Part shown: positions 1-9,037 of the stretch, one piece after another
Position numbering within the stretch: position 1 is the first letter of the stretch
How the letters are laid out: every line of letters starts with the position of its first letter
NCBI GenBank assembly: GCA_029204045.2
Contig: CM055066.1
Location: 21,680,120 to 21,744,119, forward strand
Direction of reading: 5' to 3'
DNA: 64,000 nt
Source of the DNA: Tillandsia leiboldiana
Taxonomy: Eukaryota; Streptophyta; Magnoliopsida; Poales; Bromeliaceae
Made by a program: the position numbers and the translations under genes
Notes under the pieces: generated by a model
The model's input: only the letters and a program-made list of their open reading frames with translations
Databases searched by the model: none
What the model was told of the DNA's origin: nothing

Positions 1-2
1 AT

Positions 3-409
3 AGACGACGAGACTTAGAGTTCATGGTAGGTGAGCATGTGTTACTCCGAGTTTCGCCCTCCAAGGGGAACCGACGTTTCGGCTTAAAAGGAAAGTTAAG
101 TCTGAGGTACGTGGGACCGTTTGAGATCCTAGAACGTGTGGGTCCGGTGGCTTATCGGTTGGCCTTGCCGCCAAACCTAGACCGAGTACACAACGCGTTT
201 CACGTTTCGATGCTCCGAAAGTACCTCCCCGACCCCTCTCACGCCCTGGACATATCCACTGTCGAGCTACAAGAGGATCTGACTGTCGAGGAGACACCGG
301 TGCGGATCCTGGCACGAGAAGACAAGAAACTACTGAACCAGACCATTCCCTACGTAAAGGTCCAATGGAGCAACCACGAGGAACGCGAGGCGGCGTGGGA
401 GCTGGAATC
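3..409 (+). pseudogene. pol: Chromovirus pol C-terminus: integrase tail and chromodomain (element G0, 5' piece)
   Basis: The frame is open from the window edge, so this is the 3' end of a gypsy polyprotein. It reads the integrase C-terminal segment (VGPFEILERVGPVAYRLALP, then FHVSMLRKY) and then a chromodomain-like stretch (PVRILARED, IPYVKVQWSNHEEREAAWELE). In the family this part follows the DDE core and is thought to bind nucleosomes and direct integration to heterochromatin. The frame is cut at the WELE segment by Sirevirus A, whose 5-bp duplication GAATC is at 405-409 and again at 22146-22150. The last codons and the 3' UTR resume at 22151. The same segment occurs in G1 at 12204-12650 on the other strand. 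Element sense is +. Confidence 0.9.
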
Positions 410-710
410 TGTTGGGTTATATGTAATAATGGATCTAAATAGGGGAAAAAACACCTAGAGGGGGGTGAATAGGTGTAAACAATAAACACTCAAAAAATCA
501 TTGCGCAATAAAAACCCAATGCGGAAATATAAATGAACACGCAAGATTTTTACGTGGAAAACTCCAAACCGGAGTAAAAAACCACGGGACCGATAACACG
601 GTGAAATCCACTAGAATTAAACACGTACAAGGTGATATACCGTACTCACAGACGACTCAACCTTTTCCATACGCTCCTAGTTGATCTTCTCCGCTCGCTC
701 CGCAACGCGT

Positions 711-878
711 CTCGAATCCACGATCTGCGTCCAACGCCGAATCCACGGCGTCCAACATCGAGTCCACGACGTCTGACCGAATCCACGGTCTTCACCCCAG
801 TAGCACGCTTCGAATCCACGAACGTACCTCGCTCCGAATCCACGAGAGCGATTGCACCTTGAATCCACAAGGCCACGC
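711..878 (-). repeat. Array of small stem-loops with constant GAATCCAC loop, LTR of A
   Basis: About eight units spaced roughly 20-30 bp apart. The core is GAATCCAC (GAGTCCAC in two), and the flanks pair with each other while differing between units: ACGCC/GGCGT (734-751), GACC/GGTC, CGCTC/GAGCG, CCTT/AAGG, CGCG/CGCG. One unit (ACATC/GACGT) has a single mismatch that is perfect in element B. The array lies downstream of the TATA box in element sense, so it should be in the RNA leader. Confidence 0.75.
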
Positions 879-1164
879 GAGTCCACGCGCCGATTTTGGG
901 GTAAATCGTTGTTTTTGGGTGGTGATGATCCGCCGAATACTTAGATCAAAGATAGATAGGAAATACCATCTAAGTATTCATTACTTTGATTCAACTCAAG
1001 ATGTGAGTATGAAAACCTAGAATCAAACTAATAAATATAGATGAAGAAACATAGGGTAATATCGAATGATTTCCTTTCTTCTCTATATGTGGATCTTAGG
1101 CCGTATAAAGATGACGGCTTGTATGTGGATTTACGGCTTGCCCTAGAAAAATGAATCATAGGGT

Positions 1165-1174
1165 CTATTTATAG
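1165..1174 (-). promoter_or_regulatory. TATA box of Sirevirus A LTR
   Basis: CTATAAATAG on the minus strand, followed by conserved leader sequence. The same box is at the same LTR position in B (28629-28638), C (37147-37156 and 53683-53692) and C' (21445-21454). It divides the palindrome-rich U3 from the stem-loop-rich R/U5. Confidence 0.75.
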
Positions 1175-1533
1175 GTTAGAAACCCTAGGAAGAAGATAAG
1201 GATCAAAAACTGTCCATTTCTGGAAATTTTCACGACGGCGATCCGGATCGGATTAGCTGTGATCCGGATCATCGTAACGAAGTCAGGCAATTCCAGAAAA
1301 ACAGGGTTCGGGATCCGGATTGTAATGCACGATCCGGATCGTTCATGTATACCACCAATTCCCATGTTCGGGATCCGGATCGAAATGACTATGATCCGGA
1401 TCGGATTTGCCAATGAACAAGTGTGACACCCCCGGAATTTGGATTAGTCCTCTATATAAATGATATAATAGGACTAAATCTCTAACCTGGCTATAGCATT
1501 TTGGATGGTAGCAAGATCCAAGAGGAACATGAG

Positions 1534-1587
1534 AGTTAAGCGTGCTAGAGCTAGAGTAGTTCTAGGATGGGTGACCCCCTGGGAAGT
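1534..1587 (+). ncRNA. 5S rRNA-like segment in Cassandra-1 5' LTR
   Basis: From AGTTAAGCGTGC through CTAGGATGGGTGACC to CTGGGAAGT this follows the 3' half of plant 5S rRNA, including the A-box and C-box internal promoter regions. Against the plant 5S sequence as I remember it there are about five mismatches in 54. The 5' half of 5S is only weakly recognisable (from about 1505). A second copy is in the 3' LTR at 1933-1986. In the Cassandra family this segment is known to be transcribed by RNA polymerase III. Confidence 0.88.
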
Positions 1588-1600
1588 GGGGCGTCACAGT

Positions 1601-1612
1601 TGGTATCAGAGC
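1601..1612 (+). promoter_or_regulatory. Primer binding site of Cassandra-1 (tRNA-iMet)
   Basis: TGGTATCAGAGC two bases inside the 5' LTR, complementary to the 3' end of plant initiator tRNA-Met. Confidence 0.9.
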
Positions 1613-1820
1613 CATTCACCAGCCGGAAATGTGAGATGAGTCTCGGCTGAGCCAGGGTTATATAGCGGGTAGAGTGAGGCTCCCCGGCTAATGACCGTTG
1701 TGGGTGGAGTGCAGCTCCCCACAAGGTCGGCTAAGGCTAGCGAGACGAGTCTCACATCGCCTGGTGCTTGTGAGTGTGCTCGAGCCTGACGTGGACGTCA
1801 GGGCTTAAAGGGGGGAAGAA

Positions 1821-1997
1821 TGTGACACCCCCGAAATTTGGATTAGTCCTCTATATAAATGATATAATAGGACTAAATCTCTAACCCGGCTATAGCATTT
1901 TGGATGGTAGCAAGATCCAAGAGGAACATGAGAGTTAAGCGTGCTAGAGCTAGAGTAGTTCTAGGATGGGTGACCCCCTGGGAAGTGGGGCGTCACA
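1821..1997 (+). repeat. 3' LTR of Cassandra-1
   Basis: 177 bp, nearly identical to 1422-1598, differing at the CCCCCGAAA and AACCCGG positions. Holds the second 5S-like segment (1933-1986). Confidence 0.92.
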
Positions 1998-2266
1998 ACA
2001 AGCACCCTTCGGGATCCGGATTGGGCTGTCTGATCCGGATCCTGAACATGTCCCATGTTCAGTTCTTAATTTTTATGCAATAAAAAATTCTTCCAAGTGT
2101 TTCTACACTACAAGAAGTATTCGGATCACCAAAAATATTTAGTTAACTTACCTGATCCTTTTGATTCTTCTTTCTTGAGATTGAGGTATATGATCCAAAC
2201 TTCACTCATCTTCAATCTTCAAGACATAACACTTTCACGAAATGCGCCAAAACAAAATCCGTAACA

Positions 2267-2278
2267 ATCTCCCCCTTT
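2267..2278 (-). promoter_or_regulatory. Polypurine tract of Sirevirus A
   Basis: ATCTCCCCCTTT on +, that is AAAGGGGGAGAT in element sense, directly next to the 3' LTR. It primes plus-strand DNA synthesis. Similar purine blocks recur further inside (near 2830 and 5011). Confidence 0.85.
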
Positions 2279-3495
2279 GGCGGTTTCGTGACAAAACACA
2301 GATCCACTAAAGAAAATTCAAAAAAGATATTTTTGTTGCTATCACCATACAACCAAAATTTACAATGGAGATCCAATACAAGAGATAAACTCCTAAAACA
2401 GACTCTAGACTTAGACATCTGCACTCTCTGCAAAAAGAAATCATTCTTGACAAAAAGAGATCGTTAGATACCTCAAGAATATTTAGCATTCAAAACCTAA
2501 CAGAGATAGAGTTTATGCTCACCATGACATTGAGTAATTCAGATATGTAATAAGATCACAATCAAACATTGACATATCTTCTAAGCAATAAGATTCCAGA
2601 TGTCATAACTTTGCTTTGTTAGTAATCAAACAACTTGTTAGTAATAATACATGTCCAAATAGTTAGTCGAATAGTTAGTAGGGACATGCACAAATCACAA
2701 GATAAAAACCAGAAGTTGTGATACTTACCTTTCACCAAAGTCAAAGTTTGTAATAAGTTATCACCAAAAGTTCTCACAGAGTTCACTCTAAACTCTTCAA
2801 AGTTCTCACAGAGTTCATTCTAAACTCTCTCCCCCTTTTTGTCACAAACTAAGCAAAAATTCAAAATTTAAGAGAGTTAAGAAGTTCAAAATCAAGAAAA
2901 CCTGAGAACTAGAACTAAAGCAAAGTAAAAGAGAACATTAAAACCTAAAAACTGAAATCCTGCACAAGAGGAATAGTGGTTTCAAACGATTCAAGCATCT
3001 GAATCTGAGTCATTCGAGGCGGAGTCCTCAGAGCTCGTGCAACCCAGCTTTTTCCAAAATTCCTTTAAGCAATCCCGAAATCGTAGAACACTCTTGTTTC
3101 ATCTGATGTATGTCCTTGGACATCTTTTGAGTCCTAGAGCCATTTTGACTTGTTCTTGTTTGATGGAAGACTCAGGTTTCCCTTTTGGTCAATTCTTCTG
3201 GAAGTTGAAGAACGTGTGTGACGATTGACGGAGCAGTCTGTCCTTCATTCCGAGGAGATCGTCTTGGGCAAAGAAGGTGATTGTCAAGAGGTTCATTGCT
3301 TGGCACATTCTTTTCCTTGCTTGTTGCTTAAGTATTGAGGAAGACTTTAGTAGCTTCTTGTTCTTTAGGTAAACCTTATTTCTTCATCAATACCTTATTG
3401 TACTTCAACAAGAAATGTGTCCCAATCTTCTTCGTCTTCAGATTCAGTGTCAATTTGAGAGATATCTTTGGATTCTCTTGACATGGTTCATTATT

Positions 3496-3817
3496 TCAAT
3501 ACCCGAGCTCGTCCAGGTCGTCGAGCGAGTCTTTTTCTTTTAGTATGGATGAAGAGGTCATTGGTGCTTTTCCTTTATCCGTAGCAGTGGGCGAGCCTTT
3601 TCCTTTGATGCTCTGCACGGGCTTTCCCTTTCGATACAACAGGGTTTTCTGTGGCGATTTTCCAGGATGTTGTTCATCATCTGACAACTCATCCCAATTG
3701 ACTTCATCCTTTTTAGCCCTCTTGGGCTTGACAGTGTCTTCGTATGTACCATAGCAGCTAGAAGAAAAATGATCCACCTGATCACCATTGCTATTGGTTT
3801 CTTGTGAGAAGAAAAAC
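3496..3817 (-). CDS. Possible accessory exon or captured host gene fragment in Sirevirus A
   Basis: A minus-strand frame of about 107 codons ends at 3496. It stays open back to a plausible splice acceptor (TTGCTCACAG, ending at 3818). A plausible donor GTAAGT lies at 4197-4192; the DNA between is T-rich like a plant intron. The product is polar and charged (VNWDELSDDEQHPGKS, SIKGKGSPTATDKGKAP, DSLDDLDELGY) with no membrane segment or domain I recognise, and it has no early ATG. Upstream are four GATCCGGATC palindromes and a CTAGGGTTT leader-like block, as in the LTR promoter. It could be the env-like third gene seen in some Sireviruses, a captured host gene piece, or a chance frame. Confidence 0.35.
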
Positions 3818-4330
3818 CTGTGAGCAACAACTCAAGAACACGAAAAAATTGTTAATTTCAAAAATTAGAAAATTTGTACCTAAACAATCATTATCGTGTA
3901 GAGAGACTAGGAATCAAATTAGTTTTGCAAAAAGAATTTTAAAAATAGATCAAATTGCATGATTTTCAAAATTCCCATTATATGCCCTAAAACCGAATTT
4001 TCAGAAATCGAAGCCCAAAATTCGTTTATCAAGAGAATAGCTAGCATATAATCAAAACTAATCTACCCAGAGTTCTTATTTCAAAAGAGATTGACCAAAA
4101 ACCATTCACAAATGAAAAAGTTCCATGATTTCTACTCACGTTTTGAGCAAACAAGGAAAACAGTGAAAAAACCGAGATTTTGATTAATAAAACTTACTTG
4201 GAATCGAAGAACTCGAGTTTGGAAGGCTCCAAGAAGATGAATTCTAGAGAGAGAAACTCTGGAGTCTTAAGAACAAAAGATTGGAATAAAAGAAATCAAA
4301 TCCCTCTTGTTCTAATAAAACCCTAGCCGT

Positions 4331-4422
4331 GATCCGGATCGGATCGAGATTTCGATCCGGATCGGCTACCCGCAGGAAACACCTTCGTTCGGGATCCGGA
4401 TCATTCATGTCCGATCCGGATC
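4331..4422 (-). repeat. Internal GATCCGGATC palindromes outside the LTR
   Basis: Four exact copies at 4331, 4354, 4393 and 4413, paired as in the LTR U3 but about 2 kb inside the element. They stand upstream, in element sense, of the candidate accessory exon. Confidence 0.8.
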
Positions 4423-4759
4423 GGCTCCAACTTTTCTTCAGAATAATTTAGAAAAATTCAATAAAATCCGGAAAAAGTATGTAAGCATTTTAGCACATCA
4501 ACTTTAAACAAAAATCATCGTTTCATGTCAAGAGAAATAAATTATGTAACATCTATCAATAACCATTCAAATAATGACATGAAAATTTACAGAAATTAAA
4601 CCTTAAAGTTGATCAAGTTCAAACACATCGCATCATGATCTTATGAGTACGGCGTTTATCAAATCATTAAAATAGTAAAGAAAATGAATTACCAAGATCA
4701 ATAGATGTTTGAAATCCCAAATAAATTATATAATGTATCTAGTCAATCTGTTGAAGGGA

Positions 4760-4990
4760 GTGGCTCTTTGAGCATCTTTCATTTAAAAAAACCCACCTTA
4801 TACCAACCTTGAAATTTGACGGAGTCAAGTATTTCAATCATGCATTTTATTTAATCAAAATACAAACCCATGCTTGGTATACATGTGGTAGCTGCACACA
4901 GTACTCGGACGACCGAGGTGGTAGCTCTTTCCTCCATGTGGTGGTAGTTTTCACACTCCTCATTGGGATGTAACTCTTTCCACATCTTTT
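4760..4990 (-). other. Conserved noncoding block shared with Sirevirus C
   Basis: The stretches at 4760-4808 (GTGGCTCTTTGAGCATCTTT) and 4879-4990 (ATGTGGTAGCT repeats, CGGACGACCG, GTAACTCTTTCCACATCTTT) recur in the same order in C at 38768-39011, although most surrounding sequence differs. There is no reading frame in common. Confidence 0.7.
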
Positions 4991-5356
4991 GAGCATTTTA
5001 CTTTTCTTTGACTCCCCCTCAATTGGCTATCAATTAATTTAAGATATAAAGTATTCAACCAAGGATTGATCTCGAATTCATACTCAACCAAATAGTCAAA
5101 TAAGATAAAACAATACCAAGAGATCATTGAGAGAGAATTGACTTTGATCAACTAAAAATAATTTAATTTAAATAAATGATCAATGCATCAACTGAATTAT
5201 TATGATATCCAAAGCATAATAAATTTCTAATTATATGAAAGGATGCAAGTAAAGTCAATACTACACATGCTCAATTAATGTACTATGTATAAACATAGAT
5301 AAAGAACAAAAACACAAAAACAAAACCTAACCTAAGCAAAAGTTTCAAAAAGAAGT

Positions 5357-6910
5357 TTATTTCAAGGAAAGCATTCCAATTGCTTTACGCAAATGAATAA
5401 ACCTTTTTGATCCAAAGGTTTTGTTAAATGTCAGCTAATTGATCTTCAGTTGAAATATATGACAGTTGAAGAGTATTTGATTCAACTAGCTCTCTAAGAA
5501 AATGATATCTAAGTTCAATGTGTTTTGTTCTAGAGTGCAACACAGGGTTTTTGAAATGTTTATAGCACTAGTGTTGTCACAAAGAATTGTTACCGAAGTT
5601 GCTGAAATCCGGAAGTCGCTCAACACACTTTTCATCCAAATGAGTTGGGTTGAACAACTGCCCGCTGAGATATATTCCGCTTCGGCAGTCGAGAGTGCAA
5701 TGCAGTTTTGCTTTTACTGTGCCATGCAACAAGGCAGTGGCCTAAATAAAAGCATGCACCACTCGTACTTTTTCGATCATCCACAGATCCTGCCCAATCG
5801 GCATCTGAGTATCCAATATATCTAGACTTGTTCCCATAGGATACCAAATTCCGAAATTTATGGTTCCTTTAATGTATCGGATGATCCGTTTCACCGCTTT
5901 CAGGTGAACCTCCTTTGGTGCAGATTGATATCTCGCGCAATCCCAACACCAAAAGATATATCCGGGCGACTAGCCGTGAGGTAAAGTAGACTTCCAATCA
6001 TACTCCGATAAAGTTTCTCGTCTACATTCTCACTAAAAGATTCACTTCCTAATCCTTTATTGCTAGTTCCCATTGGAGTTGGAAAATCTTTACAATTTTC
6101 TAGATCAAACTTTTTGACCAACTCCAAAGCATACTTGGATTGACACAAATGGATGCCTTCATCACTCTGTTTCACTTGCAATCCAAGAAATAAGTCAATT
6201 CGCCCATCATTGACATCTCAAATTCGCTTTCCATGGTTTCAGCGAATTTAGAAGCATCATTATCTCTTGTCGCACCAAATACAATGTCATCGACATAGAT
6301 TTGTGCTACAATGAAGTTATTTTGATAATGCTTCACAAAGAGAGTCCTGTCAGCTCCCCCTCGAGTATAGCCCTTATCCAATAGGTGCTTGTTAGCCTTT
6401 CGTACCATGCTCGCGGTGCTTGTTTTAAACCGTAAAGAGCCTTTTTCAAACGAAAACATGGTTAGGTAGTTTACAGTCTACAAAACCTTTCGGTTGAGCC
6501 ACATAAACTTCCTCATTTAAAACCCATTTAAAACGCGCTCTTAACGTCCATTTGAAACAATTTTTGATTTTAAAATGACAAGCTATCGCGAATATATACG
6601 AATGGACTCGGTCTAGCTACAGGGGCGAAAGTTTCATCAAAGTCTATACCTTCTACTTGAGAGTAGCCTTGAGCAACTAACCGTGCTTTGTTCCTGATGA
6701 TGGTACCATCTTCATTTTTCTATTCTTGAAAATCCATTTGGTACCTATCACATTGTGTTGCTTTGGAGGCTTTGTTAATTCCCAGACTTTGTTTCGCTCA
6801 AACTGATGGAGCTCTTCCTGCATTGCTTTAATCCAGTAGTCATCCTGAAGAGCTTCATCGATGTTCTTTGGTTCGATCAAGGAAACGTAGCAAGCGAATC
6901 CGCAAACCAA
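5357..6910 (-). pseudogene. pol: Ty1/copia reverse transcriptase and RNase H, broken (Sirevirus A)
   Basis: Minus-strand pieces in several frames follow the copia RT order. The start is at 6910-6677 (EALQDDYWIKAMQEELHQFE, KWIFKNR). The palm with the catalytic box YVDDIVFG is near 6280-6300. The thumb and connection follow (KFDLENCKDFPTPMGTS, RSMIGSLLYLTASRPDI) at 6181-5900, then RNase H (YSDADWAGSVDDRKSTSG) at 5847-5632. The end of the polyprotein (KPLDQKRFIHLRKAIGM) stops at 5357. Frameshifts separate every block and the first Asp region of RNase H is followed by stops, so no active enzyme is made. The family enzyme copies element RNA into DNA in cytoplasmic particles. Confidence 0.9.
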
Positions 6911-7189
6911 CTGTCTCCGAGTTTTGACTCCTTCTTGTGGGTCTCCAATGATGTTTGATTCAGGATGATCCTTGGAGATTCGTACGTTTGTTGTAACGGA
7001 GTACTCGGAGGTACATGAGATGATTCCTGCACATCAGATAAACTTGAAGAACCATTAGATGCATCATTAATATTGGAAGTATTATCATGAGAAGATGCAC
7101 TTACAGGAGTATCATCATCAAGAGAGATATCGAGGGTAGATTTTCAGATGCAAAGTGAAAAGCTTCATCTACTTTAACATTTATAGATT

Positions 7190-7860
7190 CTACAATCGTT
7201 TAGATTCCATGTTAAATACCCGATATGCTCTGCTATTTGTAGAATAACCCAAAAAGATCCCTTCGTCACGAGAATCGAACTTACCAAGATTTTCGCGATC
7301 ACGCAATAAAACATCGACTCCCAAAGATACGAAAGTATTTGATATCCGGTTTTCTACTAAACCACAGCTCATATGGTGTATTTAAAGTTCCTGGGCGCAA
7401 ATACACTCGATTAATGACATAGACAGCGTGTTCACAGCTTCAGCCCAAAAATGTAGCGGTAAATTCCGGCTATGAAGCATCACACGCGCCATCTCTTGAA
7501 CAACCCTGTTTTTGCGCTCAACAACACCATTCTGCTGAGGTGTATAGGGTGCTGAGAATTCATGTTTTATGCCATTGGAAGTGCAAAAATCAATGAATTT
7601 AGAATTAATGAATTCTCCACCTCTATCACTTCTAACACGAATGATCTTTTCATTCTTTTCAATCATAACGATGGCAAATCTCATGAAAAATCAAACGTAT
7701 CAGCTTTCTCTTTTAAAAATGCTACCCAAGAAAACCTAGAGAAATCATCAACCAATAAAATATACCATTTACCTCCCAAAGATGGTTGACGGGTCGGTCC
7801 AAAGAAAGAAAATAGTTTACATAAACTACACAACATTTAATCGTAGGAAGATTAAAGGCA
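7190..7860 (-). pseudogene. pol: Ty1/copia integrase core, broken; protease and pre-integrase zinc domain missing (Sirevirus A)
   Basis: The DDE core can be read in pieces: first Asp in LVDDFSRFSWVAFLKEK (about 7780-7730), second Asp in VRSDRGGEFIN (about 7625), catalytic Glu in PYTPQQNGVVERKNR (about 7530). HFWAEAV and a C-terminal piece with GIFLGYSTNSRAYRVFN (7190-7372) follow. The HHCC pre-integrase domain and the aspartic protease (DSG-type box) expected between Gag and the core are absent: Gag ends near 7861 and the first Asp is under 100 bp further on. This is an internal deletion. 6911-7189 is the low-complexity linker to RT. Confidence 0.88.
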
Positions 7861-8925
7861 AGGAAAGATTTCACCTTTGCATACCCAAACCTTTGAGTTT
7901 TAGAGTATGTTGGCAATGGTTGAGAAATTTTCCTTGATGAAGACGTCTTGTATGATTGATCTTTTTCTTTTGTCATCGTCTTGCTTGAAGTACTACCAAT
8001 GTTCTTTTTCTTGAAAAGTCCTTCTTTGATTTCCGGGGAGTGAACTCATTGGTAGCAGTTGCAAGATGTGATTGATTTGATCTTTGAGCTCCAATCTTGC
8101 AATTTCTTTCAATGTGCCCTGCAAAATTACAACGAAAACGTACCTTAGTGCTTGACGATCCCGAAGAGGGTGAAGTAGGCTTGTTGTCGTTGCTTGTCGT
8201 GAATTCGGTGTCGGAGGAGGAGATACCGACTGAGGCACAAAACTGTCCCAACCGAACTAAAGTTGTCTTCAGTTCGATTGTATCCGAGGCCGAACTTGTT
8301 TGATTGACCAAGACCAAGAAGCTTATCCAACTTACTCCTTCCTGATGAAAATCGCTGCAAGTCATCCTTGAGTTGGAGAATGGTCTCAGTCATTTCCAAT
8401 TTTTCCTGTCGAGCCTCGCCGTTGAGCTTCAAGAAGTAATTCGCTTTGTTCACCATATCTATATAATTCTTCTCGATTGCTCATTGGACTCTTGAAGGGA
8501 AACATTTGCTTTATCAGATTATCCCTTTCCACTTCAAGATCGGTCGAGAGAGAAGTTACCCTTTTTACTTCTTCTTCGAGATCCTGTAATCTCCCTCTCA
8601 ACCCCTTGTTTTGTTTAGCCAGTTTCTTTGAATCCCGTAAAGTCTGTGGTAGGCTAAAACAAAATCTTCACCTTCCAAATCATCCGATTCATTGTCCGTT
8701 GCATTCTTTTCAACAGTGGAGTGGACAATGAGTCGAGTACTTGCCATTAAGAACATGAAGGGTGAGATGTGGACGCGTGGAATGCAGTTGCGTTGTCTTC
8801 TTCATCACTTGAGGATTGACTCATTTGAACGATGAGGTGTCATCCAAGTGACGGCGTGCATCGCCTTTCTTCTTAGACGGATTCTAGTTGGACATCCGTG
8901 AGATATGGCCGTACCCGGCACTTGA
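7861..8925 (-). pseudogene. gag: Sirevirus Gag C-terminal half: coiled coil and zinc knuckles (element A)
   Basis: In element sense it begins inside the first zinc knuckle (GYGHIS, near 8900). An acidic Ser-rich stretch and a coiled coil follow (LQDLEEEVKRVTSLSTDLEVE, 8601-8386; LQLKDDLQRF). Then come a Leu/Gly block (LDKLLGLGQSNKFGLGYNR) and a second, damaged knuckle (FRCNFAGHIERNC, with one Cys lost) at 8365-8080. The same order is intact in C (39425-41385). Frames shift several times. The N-half of Gag, about 270 codons, is missing where the stub at 8926 and the assembly gap begin. Gag forms the particle shell in the family. Confidence 0.85.
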
Positions 8926-9037
8926 TGTCACGCCCCGGGTCAAAACTGCGACCCGGGCTCGCTAACAGATCCGCCATCTGACGGAAACTGCCGTACAGAC
9001 GAAGCGTCTAACCTGCAAAGACATAACTACAGCTACA
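8926..9037 (-). repeat. Chromovirus LTR stub at the gap edge
   Basis: It starts TGTCACGCCCCGGG like the other minus-strand chromovirus LTRs but diverges from the G1 right LTR at many positions, for example ATCTGACGGAAACTGCCGTA where G1 has GCCCATACGGGAAGCCCCGT. It is therefore probably the outer end of a different element that entered the A gag (preceding bases CTTGA). Confidence 0.65.

Larger units (their letters stand above)
1422..1997 (+). mobile_element. Cassandra-like TRIM 1 (5S-bearing), complete with TSD ACAAG
   Basis: Two 177-bp LTRs (1422-1598 and 1821-1997), both starting TGTGACACCC and ending GTCACA, flank 222 bp without a coding frame. Just inside the left LTR is TGGTATCAGAGC; just before the right one is a purine run (AGGGGGGAAGAA, 1809-1820). 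TSD ACAAG lies at 1417-1421 and 1998-2002. The uninterrupted site is seen in C' at about 21700. The LTRs differ at about two positions, so the insertion is recent. The layout is that of the known Cassandra TRIM family, which needs enzymes from other elements to move. Confidence 0.93.
1240..2041 (-). repeat. GATCCGGATC palindrome array in U3 of LTR A
   Basis: Eight copies of the 10-bp palindrome GATCCGGATC or a one-base variant at 1240, 1261, 1312, 1331, 1372, 1393, 2013 and 2032. They come as pairs about 20 bp apart within degenerate repeats of about 60 bp that start TTCGGGATCCGG. Cassandra-1 interrupts the array at 1422. Copy number varies between LTRs. Confidence 0.85.
410..2266 (-). repeat. 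Left (3') LTR of Sirevirus A, interrupted by Cassandra-1
   Basis: On the + strand it runs from TGTTGGG to CCGTAACA, and PPT sequence follows directly. Without Cassandra-1 and its duplication it is about 1276 bp. In element sense: U3 with GATCCGGATC palindromes (2041 down to 1240), a TATA box (1174-1165), then R/U5 with the stem-loop array (878-711) and a conserved pyrimidine-rich block near the end (about 470-445, CACCCCCCTCTAG in sense) that is also present in B, C and C'. Confidence 0.88.
2279..5356 (-). other. Long noncoding region of Sirevirus A between pol and 3' LTR
   Basis: AT-rich DNA without a long frame. It holds PPT-like repeats, a possible spliced accessory exon (3496-3817), four GATCCGGATC palindromes (4331-4422) and a block conserved with element C (4760-4990). 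Its first 650 bp match element B (29215-29880). The rest is unassigned. Confidence 0.7.
410..8925 (-). mobile_element. Sirevirus-like Ty1/copia element A, 3' part (LTR, 3' noncoding region, pol, gag C-half)
   Basis: The element reads on the minus strand, so the left LTR is its 3' LTR. Order from the left: LTR, PPT, about 3.1 kb of noncoding DNA, RNase H, reverse transcriptase, integrase, Gag C-terminal half. It sits in the pol end of G0 with TSD GAATC (405-409, 22146-22150). The Gag N-half, PBS and most of the 5' LTR are missing. Only the last 74 bp of the right-hand LTR are seen (22072-22145). The break coincides with an LTR stub and an assembly gap. Long coiled-coil Gag with two knuckles, repeated PPT-like motifs and the long 3' region fit the Sirevirus lineage. 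Coding parts are full of stops. Confidence 0.85.

Noticed and set aside
711..878. CRISPR-like repeat with constant core and variable spacers
   Set aside because: The constant part is only 8 bp, the variable flanks pair with the core's other side, it lies in a plant LTR and is copied with it, and no cas genes exist here.
1505..1598. Genuine 5S rRNA gene
   Set aside because: Only the 3' half matches well; it is inside a 177-bp LTR with TG..CA ends, PBS and TSD, so it is a Cassandra element, not a 5S gene.
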